This document shows, piece by piece, positions 12,579-21,482 of a DNA stretch of 64,000 nucleotides. Position 1 is the first letter of the stretch, and each line of letters starts with the position of its first letter. Source of the DNA: Bordetella holmesii ATCC 51541 (GTDB lineage Bacteria; Pseudomonadota; Gammaproteobacteria; Burkholderiales; Burkholderiaceae_B); contig CP007494.1 of assembly GCA_000612485.1 (NCBI GenBank), forward strand, positions 3,286,001 through 3,350,000, in the 5' to 3' direction. The notes below the pieces were generated by a model, which saw only the letters and a list, made by a program, of their open reading frames with translations, had not been told where the DNA came from and made no database searches. A program made the position numbers and the translations under genes.

Positions 12579-13367
12579 TTATTTGATGATGTCGGCGCCG
12601 AACCACTGGGTCGCAATACGGCCCGACGTGCCGTCCTGCTTCATGTCGCCCAACGTCTTGTCCAGCTTGCCCAACAGATCCGTGTCGTCCTTGCGCACGC
12701 CGACGCCATAGTCTTCGGTGCCGAAGTTCTCATCCAGCACGAGGTATTGACCTTCACGCTTGGAAGCCAGGTATCGCCCCACCACCTCATCGACAACCAC
12801 GGCATCCAGACGCATAGCCGAAAGATCCATCAATGCGGTCACGTTGTCGCCGAACATCTTCAGCTCTTTCAGGCTCTTGAATACGGTGTCATCTTTCTTG
12901 ATGGCATCGATGGCGCTGCTGCCGTCCTGGGCGCCGACGACGTGGCCGGCCAGATCCGCGCGGGTTTTGATGGGCGAGTCCACCGCAACCAGAATAATCT
13001 GGTGGTTGGCCATGTAAGGAGCCGTGAAGGCAATATTCTTCTTGCGCTCGTCAGTGATCGTCAGCCCGTTCCAGAGCACGTCAACGCGCTTGCCATTGAG
13101 TTCGGCTTCTTTGGCGCTCCAGTCAATGGGCTTGAACTCGACCTCCACACCCATACGGCGGCTGGCTTCGCGCGCCATATCGATATCAAAGCCCACCAGC
13201 TCGTTCTTCTCGTTCCGGAAACCCATGGGCGGGAAGTTGTCATCCAGGCCGACCACGACCTTCTGGGTCTTGGACGTGGCAGATGCACTGGCCTGCGGAG
13301 CGTTATCACTTTGGCCGCACGCAGCGAGCAAAGCAGAAATCATCAAAACAGCGCTGAGTTTTTTCAT
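12579..13367 (-). CDS. Amino-acid ABC transporter substrate-binding lipoprotein
   Basis: 262-residue SBP_bac_3-family protein. The signal sequence MKKLSAVLMISALLAACG carries a lipobox (LAAC), so it is anchored to the inner membrane facing the periplasm. The family signature GFDIDMAREASRRMG follows the N-terminal FPPMGFRNEK segment. WNGLTITDERKKNIAFTAPY and the late DAVVVDEVVGRYL motif are also present. These suggest a cystine, glutamine or histidine-type ligand; the exact one is not readable. First gene of a three-gene operon (lipoprotein, permease, ATPase). Confidence 0.9.
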   Translation of the reverse strand: MKKLSAVLMISALLAACGQSDNAPQASASATSKTQKVVVGLDDNFPPMGFRNEKNELVGFDIDMAREASRRMGVEVEFKPIDWSAKEAELNGKRVDVLWNGLTITDERKKNIAFTAPYMANHQIILVAVDSPIKTRADLAGHVVGAQDGSSAIDAIKKDDTVFKSLKELKMFGDNVTALMDLSAMRLDAVVVDEVVGRYLASKREGQYLVLDENFGTEDYGVGVRKDDTDLLGKLDKTLGDMKQDGTSGRIATQWFGADIIK

Positions 13368-13484
13368 TTGGATAGGGGCGATGTGCGCAACAAAACGCAG
13401 AAACAGATAAGCGCCGCAGCTCTATGCCACGGCAGCGAGCCGAAGCCGCCATTATATCGGCCCCACTACCGCCTTGCCCTGGAC

Positions 13485-14066
13485 TCAACCGGGACGACGC
13501 AAGGCCTCAACCTGAATGTTCAGTTTCACTCGCGGTTTGAATCCCATGTTCAGGCCGAAATCCAGGCCGAAGTCGCGGCGATTCAAGGAGGCCGACACGT
13601 CTGCCCCACACACCTCCCGATGCTCCATGGGATGAATCATGCAATTGAAATCCTCGATGGTCAGTGTCACCGCACGGGTGACACCACGCAGCGTCAACTC
13701 CCCCCGCACCTTCTCAGGTTTGTCGCCATCGAACGCGGTAAAACGGCCTTTGAAGGTCGCCGTGGGATACCTTGCCGCGTCGAAAATGTCAGGTGCTATT
13801 GCGTGCCGGTTCATTTCGTCGTGGCCAAAATCCACCGATGCGATGTCGACCTCGATATCGATGCTGCCTGTTTTTGCCTCTCGATCCAACACGACGACGC
13901 CCCGGGAACGATTGAACTTGCCGCGCCACGTCGACAGACCTCCCATGTGATCGGCTTCGAAGCTGGGATACGTATGCGACGGCTCGATATCATAGGTAAT
14001 TGCTGCGGCCTGCGCGGCGTGGGCGGGCGCGGCCAGCGCGACAGCCAGTGCTACCAGGGATCTCAT
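13485..14066 (-). CDS. YceI-family periplasmic protein
   Basis: 193-residue exported protein with signal peptide cleaved near AHAAQA. YceI proteins are lipocalin-like periplasmic barrels that bind polyisoprenoids. Visible family features are YDIEPSHTYPSFEADHMGGLSTWRGKF at the mature N-terminus, DARYPTATFKG in the middle and the RGELTLRGVTRAVTL strand. Two cysteines (NCMIHPMEHREVCGADV) could form a disulfide, common in this branch. It stands alone between the amino-acid transporter operon and small exported proteins. Physiological role uncertain. Confidence 0.88.
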   Translation of the reverse strand: MRSLVALAVALAAPAHAAQAAAITYDIEPSHTYPSFEADHMGGLSTWRGKFNRSRGVVVLDREAKTGSIDIEVDIASVDFGHDEMNRHAIAPDIFDAARYPTATFKGRFTAFDGDKPEKVRGELTLRGVTRAVTLTIEDFNCMIHPMEHREVCGADVSASLNRRDFGLDFGLNMGFKPRVKLNIQVEALRRPG

Positions 14067-14158
14067 GCTGACTCCTCAAATAATCGGGCCAGCCCGAAGG
14101 CTGGCCCCTGTATCGCCCAGTTTACCGTCAGAGCGGGTGTGCGGGGATGGGCGAGAGG

Positions 14159-14332
14159 TCAGTCCAGCACGTCGATCATCATGCCGGCACCCGCGCCGAT
14201 CATGGCGCCCGCTGAGCCGTCACCACCCGAGGCACGATCGACCCCGCCACCGATCAGGCCGCCCGCTGCGGTCGCGCAACCGGCCAGCATCAGCACCAGG
14301 AGGGCCGCCGCAAATTTGGCTTTCTTGTTCAT
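14159..14332 (-). CDS. Small glycine-rich lipoprotein
   Basis: 57-residue lipoprotein with AGGAGG just before ATG 14332. The leader MNKKAKFAAALLVLMLAGC ends in the lipobox LAGC. The mature part is a glycine-zipper-like stretch (AAGGLIGGGVDRASGGDG, GAMIGAGAGMMIDVLD). Glycine-zipper lipoproteins associate with outer-membrane or envelope-stress functions. It is probably cotranscribed with the exported protein upstream, with a 16-base gap. Confidence 0.75.
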   Translation of the reverse strand: MNKKAKFAAALLVLMLAGCATAAGGLIGGGVDRASGGDGSAGAMIGAGAGMMIDVLD

Positions 14333-14348
14333 AGTCCGTCCTCCTTAA

Positions 14349-14744
14349 TTAATGAGACTTTTTGACGAGGTCGCGCCAGATCACACCCATGACCGGGGTG
14401 GACAGCTTGTCCGGATTGGCCCGGTACCATGCCGTCACTCGCTCGCTCCACTGCCAGAGATTCATGCCGCTGAGGGCGTCGGTAATGGCTTTGGCCGCAC
14501 CTGGCGCCGCCTGGTCGCGTCGTTTCGCATACGCATTCTCGGCCACGATCATATTCGCCACGCCGACCAGAAACGCACGGCGCTCCTGATCAGATGCGCC
14601 AAGCCAACCGTTGCCATCGACGACGATGGCGCTGCGGGCGGCGGGTTTGGCTGATGCGGCTGGCTCAGCCATCTGGGCCTGGGCTACCCCCAAACTGCCG
14701 GCCAGACACGCACCGATCAGCCAGCATTGCATTCGTTTATGCAT
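14349..14744 (-). CDS. Hypothetical exported protein
   Basis: 131 residues with a clear signal peptide (MHKRMQCWLIGACLAGSLGVAQAQ). The mature part is helical (SDQERRAFLVGVANMIVAENAYAKRRD; LSGMNLWQWSERVTAWYRANPDKL; WRDLVKKSH) and has no domain I recognise. The tryptophan-rich central segment may mediate protein or membrane contact. It is first of a two-gene unit with the small lipoprotein. An inverted repeat lies 19 bases upstream of its start. Confidence 0.65.
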   Translation of the reverse strand: MHKRMQCWLIGACLAGSLGVAQAQMAEPAASAKPAARSAIVVDGNGWLGASDQERRAFLVGVANMIVAENAYAKRRDQAAPGAAKAITDALSGMNLWQWSERVTAWYRANPDKLSTPVMGVIWRDLVKKSH

Positions 14745-14762
14745 GTGGACCTCCCTCTATGC

Positions 14763-14783
14763 GCGTTTCCAGAGCGGAAACGC
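14763..14783. promoter_or_regulatory. Inverted repeat upstream of the exported-protein gene
   Basis: GCGTTTCC and GGAAACGC separated by five bases; perfect 8-base arms. Its position just upstream of the start at 14744 suggests an operator. The inner TTTCC/GGAAA halves loosely resemble BvgA heptads but without their usual spacing. Confidence 0.4.
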
Positions 14784-15316
14784 TTAGGCCGTATCGTCGG
14801 CCGTGCATGATCAACCGTTTGCGGTCGACCACTCTGAAGACTGTCTTACCTAAGAGATGGTCCTACTATGCCATAGCCAGCCGCCGCAGCCAAAGGTGAG
14901 GGTTTCCTCCCGCACAAAAACGCGTTCGACTGCCGGGCTGTGTGCCAGCTCGGCCACCGGCCCTCAGCCGCTGACTTTTCGTCTCCGCACGCGCGCGCCA
15001 CCCCCTTAATCCCCTGGTCACGCGCGTTTTGGTGCGTTTCTGTTCGATAAGGCGCCGGGCCAGAAGACGACCCTGCCGCAATTGCCTCTCCTTCGATAGG
15101 TCCCTACTTCTTCAGCTTCCAAAAAAACGGATAGTATTGCGGAAAATATTCATCAAGCATCTAATTACATCGATAAATGGAATAATCTTTTCAACTTTAC
15201 CGGGTTTATCCTAGGTCTTGTTGCATGCACAATGCAGTCATTGGGAAACAAAAACGAACTTTGACGGCACCTCCGCCAGGTCCGCTCCCAGGAACCTAGA
15301 CCTAAAGGAAACCGCT
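14784..15316. other. Intergenic region between exported-protein and DUF4148 genes
   Basis: About 530 bases with no supportable gene. The right half (15110-15230) is AT-rich and probably holds the promoter of the DUF4148 gene. No other structure stood out. Confidence 0.5.
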
Positions 15317-15646
15317 ATGAAAACCCTCACTTCCGCCCTATTGATGTCGATGGCCATGCTGAGCACGGGTGCTTACGCCTCGCAGAACATTGAACCGAAC
15401 AACGTGCCGTTCCAAGGCGTCTACGGCCAGCAAGAGCAAGGCAAGAGCAACGCTCAAGTGCAACAGGAACTGGCCAATGCCAAGGCGACCGGTCAGTACA
15501 CCTTTGGCGAAAACGACTATCCGCCCGCCACCGCCATGGCCACTTCGGGCAAGACCCGTCAACAAGTCAGGGACGAGCTGGCTCAAGCCAAGGCCAATGG
15601 TGATTACACCTTCGGCGAACTGGACTACCCGCCCCACACGAACTGA
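15317..15646 (+). CDS. DUF4148 family exported protein
   Basis: 109-residue protein with signal peptide MKTLTSALLMSMAMLSTGAYA. The mature part has two related repeats ending YTFGENDYPP and YTFGELDYPP, each preceded by a helix of the type VQQELANAKATGQ / VRDELAQAKANGD. This is the DUF4148 pattern, abundant in Burkholderiales. AAAGGA lies upstream of the ATG. Function unknown; presumably periplasmic. Its message may extend into the hairpin array immediately downstream. Confidence 0.88.
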   Translation: MKTLTSALLMSMAMLSTGAYASQNIEPNNVPFQGVYGQQEQGKSNAQVQQELANAKATGQYTFGENDYPPATAMATSGKTRQQVRDELAQAKANGDYTFGELDYPPHTN

Positions 15647-15689
15647 TTTAGGTAGTAAGCGCGGAGCCACGCGTGATGCAGTAGCAGTA

Positions 15690-15850
15690 CCAGCAAGTGC
15701 AAGACCAGCAAGTGCTTTATCCGCAAGTGCAGTAGGTAGTCTTTGCAACACAAAGAAGTAGCAGTGACGAGCCAGAGCATCGGCTCGAGCGACATCCGGG
15801 CCAGAACATCGGTCCGGTGCAGTAAAAGGCTAGAACATCGGCCTTTGGCC
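15690..15850 (+). ncRNA. Candidate structured RNA: tandem hairpins sharing one loop sequence
   Basis: Three consecutive hairpins have different stems but the same 8-base loop. Hairpin 1 (15768-15787): stem CGAGCC/GGCTCG, loop AGAGCATC. Hairpin 2 (15796-15817): CCGGGCC/GGTCCGG, loop AGAACATC. Hairpin 3 (15825-15846): AAAGGCT/GGCCTTT, loop AGAACATC. Stem changes are compensated or G-U wobbles. Upstream, GCAAGTGC is repeated three times (15693-15700, 15707-15714, 15723-15730) and CTTTG/CAAAG can pair around CAACA (15741-15755). No coding frame explains this. It follows the DUF4148 gene directly and precedes a broken yddG. It could be a 3' UTR structure or a separate RNA. No family recognised. 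Confidence 0.5.
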
Positions 15851-15881
15851 GGGTAGGTTTCCGTTTGCAATCTCGATTACT

Positions 15882-16823
15882 ATGCGCGCTTGTCCCGATT
15901 TGCCGAGTCTGATTTGCCTTCCGCCCCCCGTCGTCCCGGGCAACCGTAATTGGTCTGCTTGCCGTTGTCTGCTGGAGCGCCGTGGTCGGGCTCATACGCA
16001 GTATTGCCGAAGGCTTGTGGGGCCGGCCGGCGGCGCCGCCTGCCTGTTCACCGTCAGCGCCGCGTTGGTTTGCCTGGTCCGCGGCTTGCCGCGGCTGGCC
16101 CGCTTTCATCCGGTCTATCTCTACGGCTGCGCAGCGCTGTTTGCCGCCTATGAGATCTGCCTGGCCTTGGCGATCGGCTCGGCACATACCCGGGCGGAAG
16201 CTCTCGAGCTGGGCATGATCAATTACCTTTGGCCCAGCCTGACCATCGTGGTGGCAGTGCTGGCCGGGCAGGCGCGCGGCACGTGGGTGTTATGGCCGGG
16301 CGCTGCCCTGTCCTTCTTGGGCATCGTCTGGATTACCGGGGCCGGCCAGGCACTGTCGTTCGATCGTATCCATGACAATGTCGCCGGCAATCCGGTGGCC
16401 TATGCGCTGGCCTTTGCTGCAGCAGGCCTGTGGGCTGCCTATTCGGTGCTTACCCGCATCTACGGGCGCGGAGATAACGGCGTCGCCCTTTTTTTGCTGA
16501 TAACTGCCTTGGTCTTATGGCTCAAGCATGGCCTGAGTACCGAGATGGGCGTGTACGAGGCTTTGGTCGCCAATCCCGCAGCCGGCGTGCAAGTCCTGGT
16601 GCTGGGCGCCTTGGTGGCCACCGGCTATAGCTGCTGGAATCTGGGTATACAGAAAGGCAATCTGGCCTTTTGGGCCGCTGCTTCCTACTTCACGCCGGTA
16701 CTGTCAGCCTTGTTGGCTGCCGCATGGTTGCACCAGGATCCCGGTGCGGCATTCTGGCAAGGTGTGGCCATGGTGACTGCCGGGTCCCTGCTATGTTGGC
16801 ATGCAACCCGGGCGCGCGGCTGA
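15882..16823 (+). pseudogene. yddG: YddG-like aromatic amino-acid exporter (EamA), frameshifted near N-terminus
   Basis: Drug/metabolite-superfamily exporter with ten predicted helices. The body (VGPAGGAACLFTVSAALVCL onward) matches YddG: YEICLALAIGSAHTRAEALELGMINYLWPSLT, SYFTPVLSALLAAAWL and a GSLLCWHATR end. The first helix, ATVIGLLAVVCWSAVVGLIR, is encoded in another frame (about 15939-15998). Two extra bases around 16017-16019 (GGCTTGTGGGG) break the join to GPAGGAA. That frame has no start codon after its upstream stop, so a second lesion near the C-run at about 15925 is likely. Non-functional unless these are sequence errors. Confidence 0.75.
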
Positions 16824-16824
16824 T

Positions 16825-17553
16825 CTACATACTCAAATAGGCGCGCCTGGCCGCCGTATCTGCGGCGAGTTCGTCCATCCCGCCGTGGTAGCAGATCTGG
16901 CCTTTTTCTAGTACGTAGGCGCGGTCAGCCACCAGCATGGCAAAGTGCAGGTTCTGCTCCGACAGCAAAATACTCGCGCCTGCGGCCTTCAGTCGCAGAA
17001 TCATTTGCGCCATCTGCTCGACAATGAGGGGGGCTACTCCCTCCGACGGCTCATCCATCATAATCAGATAAGGGTTGCCCATCAGCGTGCGCGCCACGGC
17101 CAGCATCTGTTGTTCGCCACCGCTCATCAGGCCTGCCGGCCTATCGCGCAGCGTGGCCAGATTGGGAAACAGCCGATACATGTCCTGCGGCTGCCAGTTC
17201 GCTGCGGCGCTGCCATCCGGCCAGCGCCGCGCCGGCTGGCGGCCCATGTCCAGGTTCTCCGCCACGCTGAGGTCGGTAAATATACGCCGCTCCTCGGGTA
17301 CGTAACCCAGCCCGAGACGAGCCACTTCGAACGGCCGCATGGTGGAGATATCCCGCCCCATGAAGCGCATGTCGGCATGCCGTCGGCTGACCAATCCCAT
17401 GATGCTTTTGATCGTGGTGGACTTACCGGCGCCATTGCGCCCCATCAACGCCACCACCTCCCCCCGGCCGACGCAAAGACTGACATCAAACAGCGTGTGG
17501 GCCGCACCGTACCAGGCATTGAGGCGCTGGACACTGAGCAAGGTTGGATTCAA
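16825..17553 (-). CDS. Branched-chain-type ABC transporter ATP-binding protein (LivF-like)
   Basis: 242-residue ATPase. Walker A is GRNGAGKST, the signature is LMSGGEQQML and Walker B is LIMMDEPSEGVAP, the last being a LivF hallmark. The end carries ISILLSEQNLHFAM-like sequence with Q in place of the usual switch His, normal for LivF. Translation appears to start at TTG 17553, overlapping the LivG stop (TTGA), an unusual but coupled start. Last gene of the operon SBP, LivHM fusion, LivG, LivF. It drives uptake of branched-chain amino acids, urea or short amides; the substrate is not readable. Confidence 0.9.
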   Translation of the reverse strand: MNPTLLSVQRLNAWYGAAHTLFDVSLCVGRGEVVALMGRNGAGKSTTIKSIMGLVSRRHADMRFMGRDISTMRPFEVARLGLGYVPEERRIFTDLSVAENLDMGRQPARRWPDGSAAANWQPQDMYRLFPNLATLRDRPAGLMSGGEQQMLAVARTLMGNPYLIMMDEPSEGVAPLIVEQMAQMILRLKAAGASILLSEQNLHFAMLVADRAYVLEKGQICYHGGMDELAADTAARRAYLSM

Positions 17554-18317
17554 GCACGTTCTCCCTGCGCGGCAAACGTGCTGCCCGTGCCGAAATACAC
17601 CTCCTGGACCCGTGGGTGCTCGCGAATCTCCTTCGCCGATCCCTCAGCGATGAGTCGCCCGCGCGCCAGCACGATGATCCGATCGGCGTAGCCGAACACG
17701 ACGTCCATACTATGTTCGGTAAAGAGCACCGCCATCCCGCGTTCGGTGACGAGCCTGCGGATCAAGGCCATCAATGACAGCCGTTCGCCCGGTGCCATGC
17801 CCGCAGTCGGCTCATCCATCAGCAGCAAAGACGGCTCTCCACCCAGCGCGATGGCCAGTTCGACCCGTTTGACATCGCCATAGGACAACTCGCTGCATGG
17901 ACGGTCGGCCTGTTCTTGCATGCCAACCTGCGCGAGCAGGGAAAGTGCTTCGGTTCGGTGCTGATCGCACGCCGCACGACCGAAGGCAAACACTTGGCGT
18001 TTTTCAGACAGGAGCGCCAGCTGCACGTTCTGCGCTACCGTTATGGACGCAAACGTGGCGGCAATCTGAAACGTGCGCCCCACGCCGAGACGAAATATCT
18101 CGCGCGGTTTGCGCCCGACCAGTTCCCGGCCGGCGAGTTGAATTGAACCGGCGCTGGCCGGCAATTGGCCGCCCAGCATGTTGAACAGGGTGGATTTTCC
18201 CGCGCCGTTGGGGCCGATGAGCGCGAGCAACTCGCCAGCTCGCAGCTCGAAGCTGATCCCATCGACGGCGCGAACGCCACCAAACGCTTTGGCGAGGTCT
18301 TTGACCTGTAACATCAT
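17550..18317 (-). CDS. Branched-chain-type ABC transporter ATP-binding protein (LivG-like)
   Basis: 255-residue ATPase with Walker A GPNGAGKST, signature LSYGDVKRVELA and Walker B LLLMDEPTAGMAPGE. LSYGD replaces the canonical LSGGQ, as known for LivG/UrtD-type subunits. The GMAP motif and the C-terminal HPRVQEVYFG are family features. ATG 18317 overlaps the permease stop (ATGA) and a second in-frame ATG follows directly. Paired with LivF to energise the fused permease. Confidence 0.9.
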   Translation of the reverse strand: MMLQVKDLAKAFGGVRAVDGISFELRAGELLALIGPNGAGKSTLFNMLGGQLPASAGSIQLAGRELVGRKPREIFRLGVGRTFQIAATFASITVAQNVQLALLSEKRQVFAFGRAACDQHRTEALSLLAQVGMQEQADRPCSELSYGDVKRVELAIALGGEPSLLLMDEPTAGMAPGERLSLMALIRRLVTERGMAVLFTEHSMDVVFGYADRIIVLARGRLIAEGSAKEIREHPRVQEVYFGTGSTFAAQGERA

Positions 18318-20197
18318 GCTGGCGCCTTGTGGCGCGTAAGCGATCTCCAGATCCCGGCAAGGCCCTGGGGAAAGGCTAGTACGAGCAACAGTATTACGGC
18401 CCCCAACAAGGCCCGCCAGTATTCCGTGGCACGCATGACGTAATCCTGCAGCAAGGTAAAGCTGGCTGCCCCCACGACCGGGCCGGCCAGGCTCTGAATG
18501 CCGCCAAGCAAGACCATGACCAGGCCGTCGACCGACTTGCCCACCGCCATCACATCAGGAGAGACACTCCCTTTGGAGAAGGCGAACAGCGCTCCCGCGA
18601 CACCGCCAAACCAACCTGCCACCACAAAGGCGGCCCACTGCACGGCGTTGACATTGATCCCGATGGACTCGGCGCGCAGGCTCGAGTCGCGCGCGGCACG
18701 TAGCGCATAGCCAAAAGGCGAGAAAAGGATGTGGCGCAGCGCCCAGAGCGACGCGGCGGCGATGCACAACACGAGATAATAATAGGCCGATCCACCCAGC
18801 CAGGACGACGGCCACACGCCGATGATTCCGTTGGACCCGCCCGTGAGCCCATCCCACTGGAACACAACGGACCACATAATCTGTGCAAAGGCCAACGTCA
18901 GCATGGCGAGATAGACCCCCGAGAGCCGGACGCAGAACCAGCCGAAGACCAATGCGCCTAGCCCGGCAGCCAATGGCGCGAACAGAAGCGCGGCTTCCAT
19001 GGGCAGTGCAACGGTCTTGAGCAACAATGCCGCGGCATAGGCGCCCAATCCGAAATAGGCGGCGTGGCCAAAAGAATGCATGCCTGCCGGCCCCATGATG
19101 AAGTGCAGGCTGGCGGCGAACAGGACAGCAATCAACATATCCTGCGCCAGCACAACGGCATAAGGCAGCCATGGCGAGACCAGTGGCAGTAAAGCCAGCA
19201 GCAGCAGCACGCCGGCAAAGCCAGCTCGCATGCTGCGCGAAGCTCGTCGCAGCGGAGCTTCCGCGGAGGCGCCGCTGCGGCTGACGGCCTGGGGTTTGCC
19301 GAACAATCCCCAGGGCCTGGCCACGAGGACGACGGCCATGACGAGAAACTCCACGACCAATGTCAACTTGGAGAACGACACCGTAAAGCCCGCCCAATGC
19401 ACCGTGCCCAGCGCGATGCACACCGCCTTGAGCTCTGCGATCAGCAATGCCGCAACATACGCACCTGGCAAGGAGCCCAGGCCGCCCACCACCACAACGA
19501 CGAATGCGTCGCCAATTATGCGCAGATCCAGGCTCAGGCTCGCGGGTTCACGGGGCAACTGCAACGCGCCACCCAGGCCGGCCAACATGGCGCCCAGGGC
19601 AAACACACCCGTGAAAAGCCACGCCTGATTGACGCCCAGGGCGCCCAGCATTTCTCTGTCTTGAGCAGCGGCTCGTACAAGGCGGCCCCAACGGGGGCGG
19701 GTCAGCAACGCCCAAAGAAGGCCCAGCACCATGGGGCCGGCGACTATCAGCACCAGGTTGTAGGTTGGGTAACGCCGCCCCAGCAGATCGATCGCGCCCT
19801 CAAGTCCCGGCGCCCGGGGTCCCAACAAGTCTTCTGCCCCCCAGATCCACAGACAGGCGTCATTGATCAAGAGCACCAGGGCAAATGTGGCCAGCAGTTG
19901 AAACAACTCCGGCGCCCGATAGAGACGGCGCAACAGGACCATCTCGATCACTGCGCCCAATGCTCCGACGGCCAGCGCCGCCGCTAGCACTCCGAACCAA
20001 TAACCGACGGCTCCGCCCCCTATCCATTGCACCAGGGAGTAAGCCCCATACACCCCCAACATATAGAGCGAGCCGTGGGCGAAGTTGACCAGCCGCGTGA
20101 CGCCAAAGATCAAGGACAGGCCGGCGGCCACCAGAAAAAGCGACGATGCCTCTGCCAGACCGTTGAGCAACTGAACCAGAAACGCGGTAACACTCAT
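18314..20197 (-). CDS. Fused LivH-LivM branched-chain-type ABC permease
   Basis: 627-residue inner-membrane protein in which a LivH-type permease (residues 1-290; LIFGVTRLVNFAHGSLYMLG, VVVVGGLGSLPGAYVAA) is joined to a LivM-type permease (about 315-627; HFIMGPAGMHSFGHAAYFGLGAYAAALL, GVYLAMLTLAFAQIMWSVVF, GGIQSLAGPVVGAA). The linker around residue 300 is a hydrophilic, serine/alanine-rich stretch. LivH and LivM are usually separate genes, as in the second cluster at the right edge. The gene starts 12 bases after the binding-protein stop and overlaps livG. There is no sign of frame damage at the join, so this is a genuine fusion. Confidence 0.92.
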   Translation of the reverse strand: MSVTAFLVQLLNGLAEASSLFLVAAGLSLIFGVTRLVNFAHGSLYMLGVYGAYSLVQWIGGGAVGYWFGVLAAALAVGALGAVIEMVLLRRLYRAPELFQLLATFALVLLINDACLWIWGAEDLLGPRAPGLEGAIDLLGRRYPTYNLVLIVAGPMVLGLLWALLTRPRWGRLVRAAAQDREMLGALGVNQAWLFTGVFALGAMLAGLGGALQLPREPASLSLDLRIIGDAFVVVVVGGLGSLPGAYVAALLIAELKAVCIALGTVHWAGFTVSFSKLTLVVEFLVMAVVLVARPWGLFGKPQAVSRSGASAEAPLRRASRSMRAGFAGVLLLLALLPLVSPWLPYAVVLAQDMLIAVLFAASLHFIMGPAGMHSFGHAAYFGLGAYAAALLLKTVALPMEAALLFAPLAAGLGALVFGWFCVRLSGVYLAMLTLAFAQIMWSVVFQWDGLTGGSNGIIGVWPSSWLGGSAYYYLVLCIAAASLWALRHILFSPFGYALRAARDSSLRAESIGINVNAVQWAAFVVAGWFGGVAGALFAFSKGSVSPDVMAVGKSVDGLVMVLLGGIQSLAGPVVGAASFTLLQDYVMRATEYWRALLGAVILLLVLAFPQGLAGIWRSLTRHKAPA

Positions 20198-20209
20198 GCG
20201 TGCGGCCGA

Positions 20210-21427
20210 TCAGTCTGGGCGGTGCAAGGTACGCACTTCGGAGTCCGCAGGCATGACGTCGGCACCGCTGATGTAGCGAAAATCGGTCATGATGCCCTTC
20301 CCATCCTTAAGACCCAGCCGGCCGACATAGGCGCCCATTGTGGACTGATGGTCCAGGGCGCGGTATTGAATCGGGCCGAAGGGAATCGTCAGCTCAAGGC
20401 TGGCAAAGGCCTTGATCAATGCCTCTGTATCGGCGGAGCCGGCGCGTCGCATGCCCTCGGCCAATGATTTGATGGCGCTGTAGCCCACTACCGATCCGAG
20501 CCGTGGGTAATCGTGGAACTTGGCTTCATAGGCCTTGAGGAAAGCCTGATGCTCGGGCGTATCGATGAACTGCCAGGGATAGCCCGTGACGATCCATCCC
20601 TGCGGGGTCTCGTCGCGAAAGGTATCCAGGTATTCGGGCTCGCCGGTCAGCACACTCACAACGGGCCGGTCCTTGAACAATCCGCGGGTGTTGCCTTCTC
20701 GGACGAACTTGGTCACGTCGGTGGCAAACAGCACATTGAAAATAGCATCGGGCCGGGCGTCGTCCAATGCCTGCACGACGCTGCCGGCGTCGACCTTGCC
20801 TAACGGCACGGCCTGCTCCGCGACGAAATCGATGTCCGGGTCAGCGGCCTTCATGAGCGCTTTGAACGTGGCCACGGCGGACTGGCCGTATTCATAATTG
20901 GGATAGACGATCGCCCAGCGCTTTTTCTTCAGAGCTACCGCCTGCGGCACCAGCATCGCCACCTGCATGTAAGTCGAGGTGCGCAAGCGATAGGTATATC
21001 GGTTGCCCTCCTGCCATACGATTTTGTCGGTCAGCGGCTCGCTGGCGAGAAAAAACACCTTCCTTTGCCGGGCGAAATCGCTCAGAGCCAGACCGATATG
21101 CGACAGGAAAGATCCGGTCAGCACATCCACTTTCTCGCGCGACAGCAACTCTTCGGCGGCACGGACGGCTTCGCCCGGAGTGGCATTATCGTCCCGGATG
21201 ATCAACTCGAGCGGCTTGCCCCCGATGCCACCGGCCTCATTGACCTCGTCCACCGCCAATTGCATCCCTTTGCGGTAAGGCTCGAGAAAGGCGGGCTGAG
21301 CCTTGTAGCTGTTAATTTCGCCAATCCGTATGCTGCCTTGTGCCGCTGCAAGAGAGGAAAAAGCCAACATGCCCGCTGCCATCAGCAGGCCAACGCCGCC
21401 TGATCCAAGCTTCATTTTCTTACCCAT
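20210..21427 (-). CDS. Periplasmic amino-acid/amide-binding protein of the fused-permease ABC transporter
   Basis: Leu/Ile/Val-binding-type (Peripla_BP_6) protein of about 405 residues. ATG 21427 gives MGKKMKLGSGGVGLLMAAGMLAFSSLAAAQ, a signal peptide, then SIRIGEINSYKAQPAFLEPYRKGMQLAVDEVNEAGGIGGKPLELIIRDD, the family's opening domain. A longer upstream reading frame to 21634 is rejected because it overlaps the neighbouring EAL gene and precedes the signal peptide. Ligand specificity is not evident; relatives bind branched-chain amino acids, amides or aromatic acids. First gene of a four-gene operon. Confidence 0.88.
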   Translation of the reverse strand: MGKKMKLGSGGVGLLMAAGMLAFSSLAAAQGSIRIGEINSYKAQPAFLEPYRKGMQLAVDEVNEAGGIGGKPLELIIRDDNATPGEAVRAAEELLSREKVDVLTGSFLSHIGLALSDFARQRKVFFLASEPLTDKIVWQEGNRYTYRLRTSTYMQVAMLVPQAVALKKKRWAIVYPNYEYGQSAVATFKALMKAADPDIDFVAEQAVPLGKVDAGSVVQALDDARPDAIFNVLFATDVTKFVREGNTRGLFKDRPVVSVLTGEPEYLDTFRDETPQGWIVTGYPWQFIDTPEHQAFLKAYEAKFHDYPRLGSVVGYSAIKSLAEGMRRAGSADTEALIKAFASLELTIPFGPIQYRALDHQSTMGAYVGRLGLKDGKGIMTDFRYISGADVMPADSEVRTLHRPD

Positions 21428-21482
21428 AGTGATTGAAATACGCGCCGGCGCGCGAGCCAAAGAGTACACCGCCACCCGGGCC

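Noticed and set aside
12345..14348. 667-codon forward frame over the amino-acid ABC operon and yceI
   Set aside because: Runs antisense through four well-identified genes; composition typical of a GC-rich shadow.
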